Shown: positions 10,730 to 22,323, numbered from the stretch's first letter. The stretch is 64,000 nt of DNA from Adineta steineri (GCA_905250115.1 CAJNOI010000162.1:62001-126000); one strand, 5' to 3'. Numbers and translations are program-made. Notes: generated by a model not told the origin, from the sequence alone.

Positions 10730-11054
10730 CTATAGACAGTAACAGGTAAAACGAAGAAATGTCGAAATTAAACTATACATTTATGAAAGGATATGTGATT
10801 AAAATATAAATATTTTTATCGAAAGAAAAAAAGTAAATATGTTATCATCAATAGATGGTGCACTTTACCATAAACTGATCGTTATTATTATATCATTGGA
10901 CCTCTTTATTGTTTTGTTACATTCTTTTTTTGTTGTTTTATTTTTCACAAAATGACGACGATCAAAACCGGTAAATAATTTTATTTTAATTTATAATTTT
11001 CAGAAATCAACAGTATTTACATTTTATTTAACAGTTATTTCCAGATTACAAAGA

Positions 11055-11735
11055 ATGAAACATATAGGAATTGTTGATATTACAACAGTTGGTGCATGTT
11101 TATGTGCAAATGAAATTGTTGCACAAGCAGCAAAACTTACTTCATCAAAAAAACATCCAGAATTTACAATGCATGCATTTTCTTATGATGAATATTATGA
11201 ATATATACATAGAAAAGATTGGATTAGTTTGAGTAACAAAATATGTGAATCAATTAAATTACTGGAAAAAGTTGGTGCTGATTTCGTCATTATTCCATCA
11301 AATACTCCTCATTATTCTATAGAAATGATTGAAAAGAACTCACCATTGAAAGTAATTAATTTGATTGAAATTGTTGCTGATGAATGTCATAGAAAAGGTT
11401 ATTCAAAAGTTTTAGTTCTTGGAACAAAACTTACTATGCAAGGAGGATTATATAATGAAGTATTAAAATCAAGAAATATAACATCGATTACTCCTACAGA
11501 TGATATTTGTGATAAAATTGAAAATTTAATACGAAATGAAATTATTCCATCACAAATAAATTCAACAACGGTAGAAAATATTCAAAATGATATTAAAAAA
11601 TATGATTGTGATGCAATTATTCTTGGATGTACAGAATTACCTGTTGTATATAATGAAAACAATCTTGAAAAACCTGTTGTTGATACAACTCGTTTACTTG
11701 CTCATTATGCTTTACAATTCGCTAATGAAGATTGA
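11055..11735 (+). CDS. aspartate/glutamate racemase-like protein (first Cys replaced by Ser)
   Basis: Intronless ORF of 226 aa, the usual size for the bacterial Asp/Glu racemase superfamily (about 230 aa). These enzymes invert acidic amino acids with two cysteines that act as acid and base. The second cysteine motif is clear (ILGCTELP, with VDTTRLLA after it). At the first position, where CNT is usual, the sequence reads IIPSNTPH, with Ser for Cys. As I recall, some characterised bacterial family members with a substituted first Cys act in one direction only, so activity here could be altered rather than absent. There is no targeting signal. Bacterial family, single exon and animal genomic context make horizontal transfer plausible. 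The start is the only good ATG, after an upstream AG-rich acceptor-like site. Confidence 0.82.
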   Translation: MKHIGIVDITTVGACLCANEIVAQAAKLTSSKKHPEFTMHAFSYDEYYEYIHRKDWISLSNKICESIKLLEKVGADFVIIPSNTPHYSIEMIEKNSPLKVINLIEIVADECHRKGYSKVLVLGTKLTMQGGLYNEVLKSRNITSITPTDDICDKIENLIRNEIIPSQINSTTVENIQNDIKKYDCDAIILGCTELPVVYNENNLEKPVVDTTRLLAHYALQFANED

Positions 11736-11859
11736 GAGTGTAGCTAAAATGCAATAAAAAGGATATTTTCCATCTTCAAACATGATTGTTTTATACATCT
11801 AATAACAATAAAGTTTACTTTTAAGTTAAAATATTTTTACAGAATACATACTATTAAAT

Positions 11860-11912
11860 CTTGAGGGTGTGGATGTGGATTCATTCGTTCGTTTTCCACA
11901 CACACGCACACC
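11860..11912. repeat. telomere-like hairpin 5
   Basis: Arms TTGAGGGTGTGGATGTGG and CCACACACACGCACACC about 17 bp apart, 125 bp downstream of the racemase stop codon. Confidence 0.75.
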
Positions 11913-12444
11913 ATTACTTATTCTTGTTAATAAATAAGATTTATCAAATACAATGATTACTACTGAAATAACGGATAAATTAAAACTTCATTCATTATCG
12001 AATCGTAACAAGATGTTTCAATAAACGAAGATCTGAACGTGACTTATTGAATATATATCATTATTTAGATTGTAATCTATAAATTTGAGGGTGTGGGTTT
12101 AAGAGGAATCATATACTACAGCCACGCTCGTGCAATTTTGACTTAAATTTAGATAATCACTATTAAAAAGCACTATAAATAAGGCAAAATCAGAAGAAAT
12201 GGATGAAGTATCATTTCCAACTAATTTTTAGAGTTTTGAATTACGTTGATGATAAAGTATTAAAAGAAAAAAATTATCATATCATCAAATGACGCTGTAC
12301 TTCAATAAAATAAACATGACTAAAGATAAGCAACAAGATAAATATTTGTATCATTATAGAATGACATCGGACTCATTTTTACCCAAGAAATGTAAGTATT
12401 TATAGATAAAATAATATGATTCTACTCATAAATGAAATATTTAG
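11913..12444. other. intergenic region
   Basis: AT-rich. One weak, one-sided telomere-like motif (TTTGAGGGTGTGGG near 12085) with a poor partner (CAGCCACGCTCGTGC). Nothing else is seen. Confidence 0.4.
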
Positions 12445-13626
12445 ATGCGATCAATATTAATTCTTTTACTTATTGTATTTGTTTTGAGCAGCACATGTGC
12501 TCGTAACATGACACTTAATCAGCATTGGAAAATATGGAAAAATCAATTTAATAAAAGTTATCCTAATGTTGAAGAGCGTCTTCGGTATGAGAATTTCTTT
12601 GCCATTGTAATATCACAATTTAATCGGTCATTCTAGTCGTGTTATTTGGGAAAATAATTTGAAAACTGTGGAAGAATATAATCGTCAAGCTGATGTTGGT
12701 ATCTATACATATTGGCTTGGAATGAATCAATTTGAGGATTTAGTAAAATTTTGTTTTGTCATATAATCATTATCATTAGATTTGTAATTCTATAGACTAA
12801 CGAAGAATTTGTAAAATTATTAAATGGTTTTCATAGTAAAGATGTTCAAAAAAAGTCTAACTGTTTCTTATTCTCTAATAGATTGGCGGGATAAAGGTGT
12901 TGTAGTTCCAGTTAAAGATCAAGGTCAATGTGGATCACCTTGGGCATTCGCAGCAGTTGGTTCAATTGAAAGTGCATATGCGATTAAAACTGAAAAACTT
13001 GTTTCACTTTCTGAACAACAATTAATTGATTGTTCTACTTTACTGGGAAATAGGGGTTGTTATGGTGGATCAATGACTGTAGCTTTCCAATATATCCAAG
13101 AAGTTGGTGGTATTGAAGCGAGTGATACTTATCCATATAAAGCAATTGAAAACACATGTACATTTAATACATCAAAAGTTGTCGTTAGACTGTGTGGATC
13201 TGTTAATATTTCATTTGGAAGTGAAGCAGCACTTCAACAAGCAGTTGCTTTACTTAAACCCGTAGCAGCTTCTGTTGATGCTAGTCAGAACTCATTTCAG
13301 TTCTACAAAAGTGGCGGTAAGTGCTTTTTGATTTGTTCATATTATTTTCTACACTGTGTTATTTCTAGTTTATAATGAGCCAGATTGTTCACAAACTAAA
13401 CTTGACTATAGTATGCTTATTATTGGTTATGGAAATGAATCGGGTAAAGATTACTGGCTTTTGAAAAACAGGTAATTATCATAGATTTTAAACAATGCAT
13501 ATTTTTATGTATAATTATTTTAGTTGGGATGTAGGTTGTGGTGCACAAGGTTATATTAAAATGACACGTAATAGAAATAATCAATGCGGCATTGCCACGT
13601 TGGCTAGTTATCCAATTCTTTGCTAA
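12445..13626 (+). CDS. cathepsin L-like papain-family pseudoprotease
   Basis: Six exons join in phase to 305 aa: 12445-12584, 12637-12742, 12796-12826, 12882-13316, 13369-13471 and 13524-13626. A signal peptide is followed by an I29 inhibitor propeptide ([20 protein letters not shown], then [13 protein letters not shown]) and the C1A domain. The active-site motif reads CGSPWAF where papain enzymes have CGSCWAF, so the nucleophilic Cys is Pro. The catalytic His motif (LDHA) reads LDYS, so His is Tyr. Asn in LLKNSW remains. Disulfide cysteines and GCYGG are kept. The product should fold but not cleave peptides. The exon 3/4 join (donor ATG|GTTTTC) is my least certain; it shortens the segment where the propeptide is cleaved. 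Without that intron there would be a frameshift. Confidence 0.82.
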
Positions 13627-14635
13627 AATGATTCTTTTCAGTAACTTTTAATTTTACTTCAATCAAATTCAAGATAAGAAAAAATCGAAGAGTTCTTTTA
13701 TTTCATAATTTCAAATCAGAATAATGTATGATTTTCTTTCTAATAATAATTCTAATAATAATCAAATATTTGAAAAAAATATCGAAGACGACAGATAATT
13801 TAGGATGTAAATATAAGATAGCTAAAATATTACACCTACATTCGCCTATTGTAGAAATTTTCAGTCGAAGTGATCAGTTTTTAACTTAATTGAACATATC
13901 AAATGAGGAATTTGTACCATAATAATGAAATTTACATGGTATCAATGGAGGCTATTAATGAGAGCGTTATTACTCTGTAAAGTGGATATTTCATATTTAT
14001 CGTTGTGCTGAACTAAAATTTTCCGTGTGTTGTTATCGTGTATTATAAGATTTTCTTTTCAATTGCGTAATTATTTGTTTGATTAGAAAAATTTCAAAAC
14101 ATTTTGCACAAGTACAAAAAACAACTAATGTAACTCAAAAAAGTATCTTTTTTGAATGATAATTTATGATAATATGTAAAGTGAATAAATACAAAAGATA
14201 AAGTGTGATTGTACTACATTCCTTATCTATACACATATCTCAAAAATGAAGAAAAAAACACATAAAACATGTCCTTTTTTTACACGCTGAGATACCTCCA
14301 TCAAATAAAAGTTCGTCAACAGCAGAGATTCACGACTTTTTATTAAAATATAGTAGATTTTTTTTCTTTGTATTATCAATTTCTCAATTCATCTTTACTT
14401 TGAAGCAAATCATTAAGATTTTTTTCTTTTTCAATATATAATGTAAATACTGAAGTGTTTCCTTTGCATAATATAAACATACATGTCTTTTTTTTCTGAC
14501 GAACACTTCATGTAAAACGGATATTAGTTTTTTTAAAATAATTAAATATCAAATTAAAAAGAAAAGATAAACATTCAACGAAGGTAAATAGTCAGAATTG
14601 TTATTTCAGTAGTTGTGAGAAAAGTTCAGTAGTAA
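13627..14635. other. intergenic region, nothing recognised
   Basis: About 1 kb of AT-rich sequence with poly-T runs and a worn hairpin-like stretch near 13802-13850 (GATGTAAATATAAGAT followed by ACACCTACATTCGC). I see no gene. Confidence 0.45.
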
Positions 14636-16209
14636 ATGATGTTTTGGATGATCATTATTTTATCACTATTTTCTATCACTAAATCGATTAAAATTGGTAT
14701 AATAGAAAATAATATAGCGACTGGTACAATCAATCAATCATTCGTCAGTTTAGATCTTGATCAATGTATATGTGAAATGATAAAATCAAATGAGTTAATA
14801 TCTGCTATAAATTATTTTCAAACAAATCAAACTTGTCAGTTGTTTACTTATAATATGACTTCAATTGTAATTACATTTAGTATGAATTCTACTTTTATGT
14901 TTATTAATCAAACAGCAATATTAATAACACGTATTCAATCAGATGGTAAGTTCGTTTATATATCTAAATTTTCGCTTTTTTTTATTGTTCGATAAATATT
15001 CTTCGCTTTTCTAGTATCGACAAGAACAACAACAACTACTACTACAAGGGGTGAGTGTAACGGCAGAGAAGAAATATTCTCACCTACCTACCTTCAAGAT
15101 GTGAAAAAGAGAATTTTTCTTTTATAACAGCTCAATACAACGCAACATTTTTTGCACAAAAAACGTATCCAACTGGAAGTGGTTCGAGTCCTGCGCCTGT
15201 ATTTGTAGTTGATGTTAATCTTGACAATAAACCTGATATTATTGTCGGAAACAATGGAAACGGCAAAATTGGTGTTTTCTTGAATTTCGGTAATGGGACA
15301 TTTAATTCTCAAACAAGTTATCTAAGTGGAACTGGAAGTAACACAAATCCAAACTCGTTGTCAGTAACTGATGTTAATAGTGATAATAAACCTGACATTA
15401 TCATCGCAAACCAAGGAGCGGATAATGTCGGTGTTCTTTTTAACAACGGTAGTGGTTCGTTTCTTCCTTCTACAATTTATTCAACTGGAAGTAGCTCATC
15501 ACCGGCATGTCTGTCAGTTGGTGATATCAATAATGATGGCAAATCTGATATTATTGTTGCAAACTATGATACAAACAATGTTGGCATCCTTATTAATGTC
15601 GGAAATGGTACATTTCGTCCTCAAACAAGTTATTCAACTGGAACGAACTCTAACCCACAAAGTGTGTTCGTCGCTGATGTTAATCAAGATAACAAACCGG
15701 ATATTATTGTTGGAAACCATGGTACTGATAGTGTTGGCGTTTTTCTCAACTATGGTAATGGTACGTTTCACCCTCAAACAACTTATTCAACTGGAAGTGG
15801 CTCAAATCCATATTCTGTATTTGTAACTGATGTTAATAATGATAATAAACCAGATATTATTGTTGCAAATAGTGGTACTAACAATGTTAGTGTTCTTCTT
15901 AACTATGGCAACGGTACGTTTCGCCCTCAAACAACTTATTCAACTGGAAGTAGTTCGAGCCCATATTCTGTATTTGTAACTGATATCAATAAAGACAATG
16001 AACCCGATATTATTGTTGCAAACTATGGTACAAATAAAATTGGCATCCTTATTAACGCTGGAAATGGTACATTTCTTCCTCAAAATACTTACTCCACGGG
16101 CTCACATCCTTTTTCGTTATCAGTCGCTGATCTTAATAGTGATAGTAAACCCGATATTATTGTTGTAAACCTTAATGATAACAATGTTGGCGTGTTCTTA
16201 GCGCGTTGA
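14636..16209 (+). CDS. secreted PAN-like plus FG-GAP/VCBS repeat protein
   Basis: Three exons, 14636-14945, 15015-15050 and 15131-16209, give 474 aa. Exon 1 encodes a signal peptide and a Cys-containing PAN/apple-like region (DLDQCICEMI ... NQTCQLFTY). The 36-bp exon 2 encodes a Thr-rich linker (TRTTTTTTTR). Exon 3 encodes about seven tandem units of about 47 aa, each with a Ca2+-binding loop such as DVNSDNKPDIIVAN followed by GVL.N.GNGTF..Q. This is the FG-GAP/VCBS beta-propeller blade seen in integrin alpha chains and many bacterial secreted proteins. It is probably an extracellular adhesion or binding protein. The same architecture recurs at 57778-59633 on the other strand. Confidence 0.85.
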
Positions 16210-16424
16210 CACTAATCCATTATGTTATTTTATTTTTTCTCAGTTGTTTGGGTATGAGTAAGGAAGCGATACGCAGCTTGAAATTTTATGAAATTTTGAT
16301 TGTAATGGAAAACTAAAAAAATCTTATTCAATAAATATATATAAATTGATAAAAATAAGTTTGATTAAAAGAAAAACATTAAAACAAGAAAGACAACGAA
16401 TACTATTACTGAATAGCATTATTT

Positions 16425-16905
16425 TTAGGAACATATAGCGAAGCTGAAATATTCTCAATTGTTGCATGACATTTCATATCTAAATAATGACTTATTAGTG
16501 ATGCATAAAATGTTCCATTATCATTCTGTATTTTTAAGTTTCTCTATCATCATATCAAACTCAATATTAGTTATATTACCAGGTAAATCAGTAATAAACA
16601 ATACAATAGTCATTTGTTCATATGGACTATTTGTAGATTTTATTGATAAAGATATTCCATAAGCATACCATCTTCATCGTTTTTTTCGATGACATTAGAA
16701 ATTGTGAAATTCGATGAACAATATCCAGTGCAATTTGATCAAATTGATTTTTATTTAAATTATTTGGATTTTGAAATGATGTTTGAATAACATCAATAAT
16801 TACTTTAAATTCTTGATAAATATGTCCAAAATCATTTCCTTTAGGATCATTTTAACATTCTTAAAAAGTACCAATTGCATTTTGTAACCGAATATAAGCT
16901 GATGG
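16425..16905 (-). pseudogene. decayed coding remnant, family unknown
   Basis: Read on the minus strand, this stretch gives protein-like segments in shifting frames: AYIRLQNAIGTF, then GNDFGHIYQEFKVIIDVIQ with NQFDQIALDIVHRI, then NSPYEQMTIVLFITDLPGN, then ASLISHYLDMKCHATIENIS. At least two frame changes and several stops separate them. Codon-like composition and continuity suggest a dead gene. I recognise no domain. Confidence 0.35.
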
Positions 16906-16988
16906 TGGATGTGAGAGTGTGTATTGGTGTTGGTATGAATGTCGGTGTGAGTGTATCTTCTTTACTCACACCCACACCCACACCCTTA
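16904..16988. repeat. telomere-like hairpin 6
   Basis: A left block GGTGGATGTGAGAGTGTGT with further GGTGTTGG/GGTGTGAGTG units, and a right arm CACACCCACACCCACACCC. Strong GGGTGT periodicity on the right arm. Confidence 0.8.
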
Positions 16989-17703
16989 AATACAACTTTA
17001 CTTATTTAGTTCAGATATTTTATCCAATTTGACAGTCATATACTCCATATCTTGACGATTGACACGATTTTATCTATTCCTACGAGAAGAGAAAATAATA
17101 AAATAATTTTTAATATTTAGTTGATAATAATTCAACAACGACAGATACTTCTATTGATCAAACAGTCAATGATAATAATGAAAGACATATGTCACCGATA
17201 AAACATAAAAAAAGATACCCCAATAGAGAAAATTATAATCAATGGCGTGAGAATCTGTCAAAATTATTCGAACAGATTGACATGTATGTATGACAGTATG
17301 GATTTATTCTATTGATACAAACAATTTTCATAGTTAGCAATACATAGAAAGTAATAAAAAAAAATGTAATCATGCATTCGTAGACATAAAATGTTTTTAT
17401 CAATTTCAAAATAAATCTCAATTAAGGTTACGAAGTATCTCTAGTGATTCAAATAGAAGATTATGAGAAGGATTTGATACTTGCAATGTATTCTTATATA
17501 TTCATTTACATACATAAAAGAAATATAACTATATAAGATACCTATTATATGATCCAGAAATAATAGAAAGAGTAAATATGTATTTAACTATATAGCGAGT
17601 TGAACATGTTTATTAATAAAAGGAATATGTCACTTTTCTTCAAATCCACACAATTCTGAACTACTGACAAAGCTTTTTTTTGATAAATATTCGCATATTA
17701 ATA

Positions 17704-20700
17704 ATGCTATTGTTCTACGCACTCGGCTGGTTGATCATAAATACTGTAATGTGTGAGCGATTGAATATGTATAATGTAGATCATGAGGTTGATAATCATT
17801 GTTTGGATTATTATGTTGACTTTGGGAGTAAATTGGAACAACAGGTTATCCCCTTTTGTTTTCGATCTTCAACGAAGAGTGCACGTATATCCCCTGTAAA
17901 CTTTGATAATGTAGATAATCGTCATTTTACTTTTAAAATGTTATACGAACAGAATATAACCAGCCAAAATTTACTTGAATGGTCGACTACTATTGATCTT
18001 GCAGAACGTTATCAAATTTATAGAGAACATAAGAAGGATTTTATATCTGTCGAAGATGATCATTATTCATTTTACAACTGTTCATGGCTTTGGTTTGGAT
18101 CTTTTTGTCAATATTCTTTCGAGTTCTTTGATGATGAATCTTTCGGTCGATTTGTTGAATATACTTTCAGGGCGAAAACAGTTATGCTTAACAACCCAAT
18201 GATTACATGCTACTCGCACTTGAAATGTGAAACATTATTAACTTGTCTTGATTGGCGTGACATTTGCGACGGAGAAATGGATTGTTTAGATGGAACCGAT
18301 GAGTCTGATTGCTGGGCACTCGAAATGAACGAGTGTACTACTGAGGAATTTCGTTGTCATAATGGACAATGCATACCGGCAGTATTTCTCTCAGATGAAC
18401 CAATGTATTCAGACTGTCTGGATCGAAGTGATGAACCAATAAACTCCGACTTCTCATTTACATGTTTTGAAAATCCTTCTTTTCCGTGCGAAGATCGTTC
18501 ATGCCGTCCGGGTAAATATGAATTTTCATGCGGGGATGGACAATGTATTAGAGAAATGGATGGAATTTGTTCGAATGGAAAGGCTAATTTTTTTTCTAAC
18601 GACTCATGTATGAATGCAATGAATTGTCTATTGAAAATGCTTGATGATGAAGATGATGAAGATGATGATGATGATGATGATGGAGAAGAAGAATGGTGTA
18701 ACCAGCTTTGTTCAGATGTAAGTTGTTTGTTGGACCACTGTCCAGGTTTATTCGAGTTTCCTGCTGAACCTATTTTGTACGGTCATGTGCGTATGATGTT
18801 TGAAACTGAAAACGTTATTAATGAAGCCTGGCTACCATCGTATATATGCTACAACGAGGAATTGTGCAAAGAGTTTTTACCGGCTACTATTCATTTCAAT
18901 GGTTCTGCTTGTCGTCATATTAATCAATTGGATTTATCTGCAATGAGTAACGGTGAAAATTTGGAATTATTAATACAGCATCTCAAACGCATTTTTCGTG
19001 TTTGTGGAGTTATTCCAACCGGAACATATGATTGTAATCATTCAAATGCGTATCAATGCAGGAATTCAACAAAATGCATATCGAAATATCGTCTTGTCGA
19101 CGGTATTATCGATTGTCCATTTGAAGATGATGAAAACTACAATAAAAGTTGTGAATTGAGCGATTATCGTTTTCGGTTTCGATGTTTCGATGATGAGAAG
19201 CGATGCTTTGCACATTCGATCGTTACGAATGGTTACGAAGATTGTCACGGAGGAGAAGATGAGGAAATAGATACCCCGGTGAACAAACAGCGTCATATTT
19301 ATTTTCCGACAATTTGTGATGGATACGAACAATTAATTCCTGTCATAATCGATGGACGAAATGAAACAGATGAAACAGAATGTGAATATTGGCCTTGTGA
19401 TAGTATTTATCATCGATGTGATGGTGTTTGGCATTGTTATAATGGAGCGGATGAACTTGATTGCCAAGGCTCCGTTTGTCTATCTTTTGAGCATATGTGT
19501 GTTTTACCAAATGCTCCTAACAAAGTAGAATGTTTACCAATCAATCGAACTGGTGATGGTGTTATCGATTGTCTTGGAGCATCGGATGAACGTCAATATT
19601 GTCGAATGATCAGTTCAAAGAATAAGAATCAACGTTTTTTTTGTTGGAATGATACTAGATGCATTAGTAGTGATGATCTTTGTGACGGATACAACGATTG
19701 TAAATTTGATGATGATGAACAATTTTGTATGAATAAAATACTACTGTTTGGAACAAAATTTTGTAATGAACCTAGTACGGATGTTGGTAACGTATTATGT
19801 CATCTTAGTGATTCTTTAGACAAAAAAGTTTATTTGACACTACTAAACATGGAGAGTTATCCGCTAAGTTTAACCATCAATAATAATATCGAAGGATTTT
19901 CTCTTGATATTCCAAATCCATCGATTAAAAACATGCTAGACACTGATATCGAAGATGAATGGACATCGCGTTGTAACCGTGGATTGAATATTCGTGTTCG
20001 AATGAACGATAATGAAAATGTTTTACAACAATGTCTTTGTCCGCCAAGTTATTATGGTGATACATGTCAATACCAAAATGAACGTATTAGTATTACTTTT
20101 CAGTTTCGTGTAGGATCAGACTGGCGTACTATTTTTAGCATCCTGATTCTATTGATAGATCATGAAGGAAAAGTTCATTCGCATGATCGAGTAGAGTATT
20201 GCCCTTATCGAGATTGTGAAACAAAATTTCATGTTAATCTACTTTATTCTACTCGACCAAAAAATAATGCAAAAAACTATTCTGTACGTATTGATGTATT
20301 TGATAAACTAACATTAAACTATCGAGCAAGTTGGGTTTTCCCAATTTTATTTCCATTTCTACCCGTATATCCTTTAGCAGTTCAACTTAATATTCCGATT
20401 TCATCTGTTCAACCAACAGAACATTGCCCATTACCATGCATTCATGGTCAATGTATCAAGTATACGAATACAGAAAAAATGTTCTTCTGTCGATGCGATC
20501 ATGGTTGGTCAGGCAGTGATTGCTCGATTACGCATCGATGCAATTGCTCATCTGATTCACTTTGTGTCGATCAATCAATATGTCTATGTCCTATCGGTAA
20601 ATTCGGTTCTCTATGTTATCTCAAGCAGATTTCATGTGAAAAAAATACATGCTTGAATAATGGTTTGTGCATACCGAATGACCCACGTCAAGAAATAGCG

Positions 20701-22323
20701 GAGAATCTTAGATATAGTCACAGCTGTATTTGTTCTGAAAATTATTATGGACCACAATGTGAATATCGTGCAACTAGAATTTATATATCTTTTGCAGATA
20801 ATTTTGTTATTCCTGATTCACTGTTCGTTCATTTCATTGAAAGCTATAAGTATTTTTCACATGTTCGATCAACAATAATGAAAAAAATTTCACTACATCA
20901 AACTGGATTTACAATCTACGTATCGAATACATTCAATGCTGCCTTTGCACAATTTGATGAAAAATATTATTTAATTGTTCTTCAAGAGTCGCATATTTTT
21001 GAAGCAGATATTTCGACACAAATTATTCCTTCACATCAATGTTTATCTATTCAAGAAATATTCAATAAGACAATTGTTAATCGACATTTATTACGACGTA
21101 TAAAATATTATCATATTCCATGTCAAGAAAGAAATGAATTGATTTGTTTCTATGATGAAGTTCATCTATGTTTATGCGATCGTTCTCGACACGCTAATTG
21201 TTTTGAATTTGATTTCAATATCACACATGATTGTCAAGGTTCAAATCCATGTAAAAATGGAGGTCAGTGTTTCCAAGATCGTCTAAAATGTCCAGCATCG
21301 ATTATTTGTGTTTGTGATACGTGTTTCTATGGATCACGATGTCAGTTTTCAACAAAAAGTTTTCGGCCATCATTAGATGCAATTCTTGGTTATCAGATAC
21401 GGCCAAATCTTCCTTTAAATCAACAATCAACTGCTGTGAAAGTATCTGTGGCTATTACTATAATTATATTCGTATTGGGTTTCGTCAATGGACTTTTATT
21501 ACTTATAACATTTGGCAAAAAACGAACACGTAATATCGGTTGTGATCTTTATTTATTTATATCTTCAATAGTTTCTATGGTTATTATGAATGCTTTTCTA
21601 TTGAAAACTTGTTTTCTTATTGCAACACAAATGAATCTTATTACAAATCGTTCATTTATTCTTCTTCAATGCCGATCGATAGATTTTATTATTCGTATTT
21701 TTCTAGACACAAGTGATTGGTTAAATGCTTGCATTGCCTGTGAACGAATAATGATCGTATCAAAAGGAGTTGCTTTTGATAAAAGAAAAAGTACAAAAAT
21801 AGCTAAATGGATAATTATTCTTGTTCTTCTTATTGTTATATGTACAAATATTCAAGAGCCATTATATCGACAACTTATAGATGATGAAGAAGAACAACGA
21901 ATTTGGTGTATAATCAAACTTTCACCATCTAATCAAATATTTGATTCAATTATTAATCTTCTTCATTTTCTCATTCCTTTTTTCATTAATATAATTTCCG
22001 CCCTGGCTATTATTATTATTACTGCTCGAAGACGATCAAATATTCACAAAAAACAAACTTATCAACAACACTTTAACGAACAATTACAAAACCACAAGCA
22101 TCTGCTCATTTCACCATCTATTCTCGTACTTTTAGCATCACCTCGTCTTATTATTTCATTTTTATCTGAATGTATGAAAAGTGTTCGAGATCCTTGGTTA
22201 TTTTTGAGTGGATATTTTATTTCATTCACCTCTTCGATAATGACATTTCCTGTATTCGTCTTACCGTCACAAAACTACAAAGAACAATTTATTCAATCAG
22301 TGAAATCACTGTACTGTCGCTGA
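17704..22323 (+). CDS. LDLa/EGF-like chimeric seven-transmembrane receptor (intact copy)
   Basis: Single exon, 1539 aa from the ATG at 17704 (the frame is open slightly further upstream without an ATG). It starts with a signal peptide (MLLFYALGWLIINTVMC). The ectodomain carries several LDL-receptor class A modules (C...CDG..DC.DG.DE.DC pattern, for example DGEMDCLDGTDESDC), an acidic Asp/Glu run (about residues 314-331), then EGF-like modules (CRCDHGWSGSDC, CICSENYYGPQC). From about residue 1245 there are seven hydrophobic segments with a short C-tail, so it is a GPCR-like receptor. The third helix ends ACERIMIV instead of DRY. Ligand and G-protein coupling are unknown. A close paralogue in opposite orientation lies at 29033-33631. 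Confidence 0.85.
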   Translation: MLLFYALGWLIINTVMCERLNMYNVDHEVDNHCLDYYVDFGSKLEQQVIPFCFRSSTKSARISPVNFDNVDNRHFTFKMLYEQNITSQNLLEWSTTIDLAERYQIYREHKKDFISVEDDHYSFYNCSWLWFGSFCQYSFEFFDDESFGRFVEYTFRAKTVMLNNPMITCYSHLKCETLLTCLDWRDICDGEMDCLDGTDESDCWALEMNECTTEEFRCHNGQCIPAVFLSDEPMYSDCLDRSDEPINSDFSFTCFENPSFPCEDRSCRPGKYEFSCGDGQCIREMDGICSNGKANFFSNDSCMNAMNCLLKMLDDEDDEDDDDDDDGEEEWCNQLCSDVSCLLDHCPGLFEFPAEPILYGHVRMMFETENVINEAWLPSYICYNEELCKEFLPATIHFNGSACRHINQLDLSAMSNGENLELLIQHLKRIFRVCGVIPTGTYDCNHSNAYQCRNSTKCISKYRLVDGIIDCPFEDDENYNKSCELSDYRFRFRCFDDEKRCFAHSIVTNGYEDCHGGEDEEIDTPVNKQRHIYFPTICDGYEQLIPVIIDGRNETDETECEYWPCDSIYHRCDGVWHCYNGADELDCQGSVCLSFEHMCVLPNAPNKVECLPINRTGDGVIDCLGASDERQYCRMISSKNKNQRFFCWNDTRCISSDDLCDGYNDCKFDDDEQFCMNKILLFGTKFCNEPSTDVGNVLCHLSDSLDKKVYLTLLNMESYPLSLTINNNIEGFSLDIPNPSIKNMLDTDIEDEWTSRCNRGLNIRVRMNDNENVLQQCLCPPSYYGDTCQYQNERISITFQFRVGSDWRTIFSILILLIDHEGKVHSHDRVEYCPYRDCETKFHVNLLYSTRPKNNAKNYSVRIDVFDKLTLNYRASWVFPILFPFLPVYPLAVQLNIPISSVQPTEHCPLPCIHGQCIKYTNTEKMFFCRCDHGWSGSDCSITHRCNCSSDSLCVDQSICLCPIGKFGSLCYLKQISCEKNTCLNNGLCIPNDPRQEIAENLRYSHSCICSENYYGPQCEYRATRIYISFADNFVIPDSLFVHFIESYKYFSHVRSTIMKKISLHQTGFTIYVSNTFNAAFAQFDEKYYLIVLQESHIFEADISTQIIPSHQCLSIQEIFNKTIVNRHLLRRIKYYHIPCQERNELICFYDEVHLCLCDRSRHANCFEFDFNITHDCQGSNPCKNGGQCFQDRLKCPASIICVCDTCFYGSRCQFSTKSFRPSLDAILGYQIRPNLPLNQQSTAVKVSVAITIIIFVLGFVNGLLLLITFGKKRTRNIGCDLYLFISSIVSMVIMNAFLLKTCFLIATQMNLITNRSFILLQCRSIDFIIRIFLDTSDWLNACIACERIMIVSKGVAFDKRKSTKIAKWIIILVLLIVICTNIQEPLYRQLIDDEEEQRIWCIIKLSPSNQIFDSIINLLHFLIPFFINIISALAIIIITARRRSNIHKKQTYQQHFNEQLQNHKHLLISPSILVLLASPRLIISFLSECMKSVRDPWLFLSGYFISFTSSIMTFPVFVLPSQNYKEQFIQSVKSLYCR

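Larger units (their letters stand above)
9967..11054. other. intergenic region upstream of racemase
   Basis: AT-rich sequence with two telomere-like hairpins (10429-10504 and 10652-10729). Just before the racemase, a short ATG at 10953 is followed by a GTAAAT donor-like site and two acceptor-like sites (near 11003 and 11044). Joining these does not give an N-terminal extension in frame, so they may be a 5'UTR intron or a trans-splice acceptor. Confidence 0.4.
16210..17703. other. intergenic region with gene remnants and a hairpin
   Basis: Contains a decayed minus-strand coding remnant (about 16425-16905), a telomere-like hairpin (16904-16988) and a short plus-strand exon-like stretch. The latter follows a TTTAG at about 17120 and reads NNSTTTDTSIDQT, then NYNQWRENLSKLFEQ, before a stop near 17290. 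I cannot assign either remnant to a family. Confidence 0.4.
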
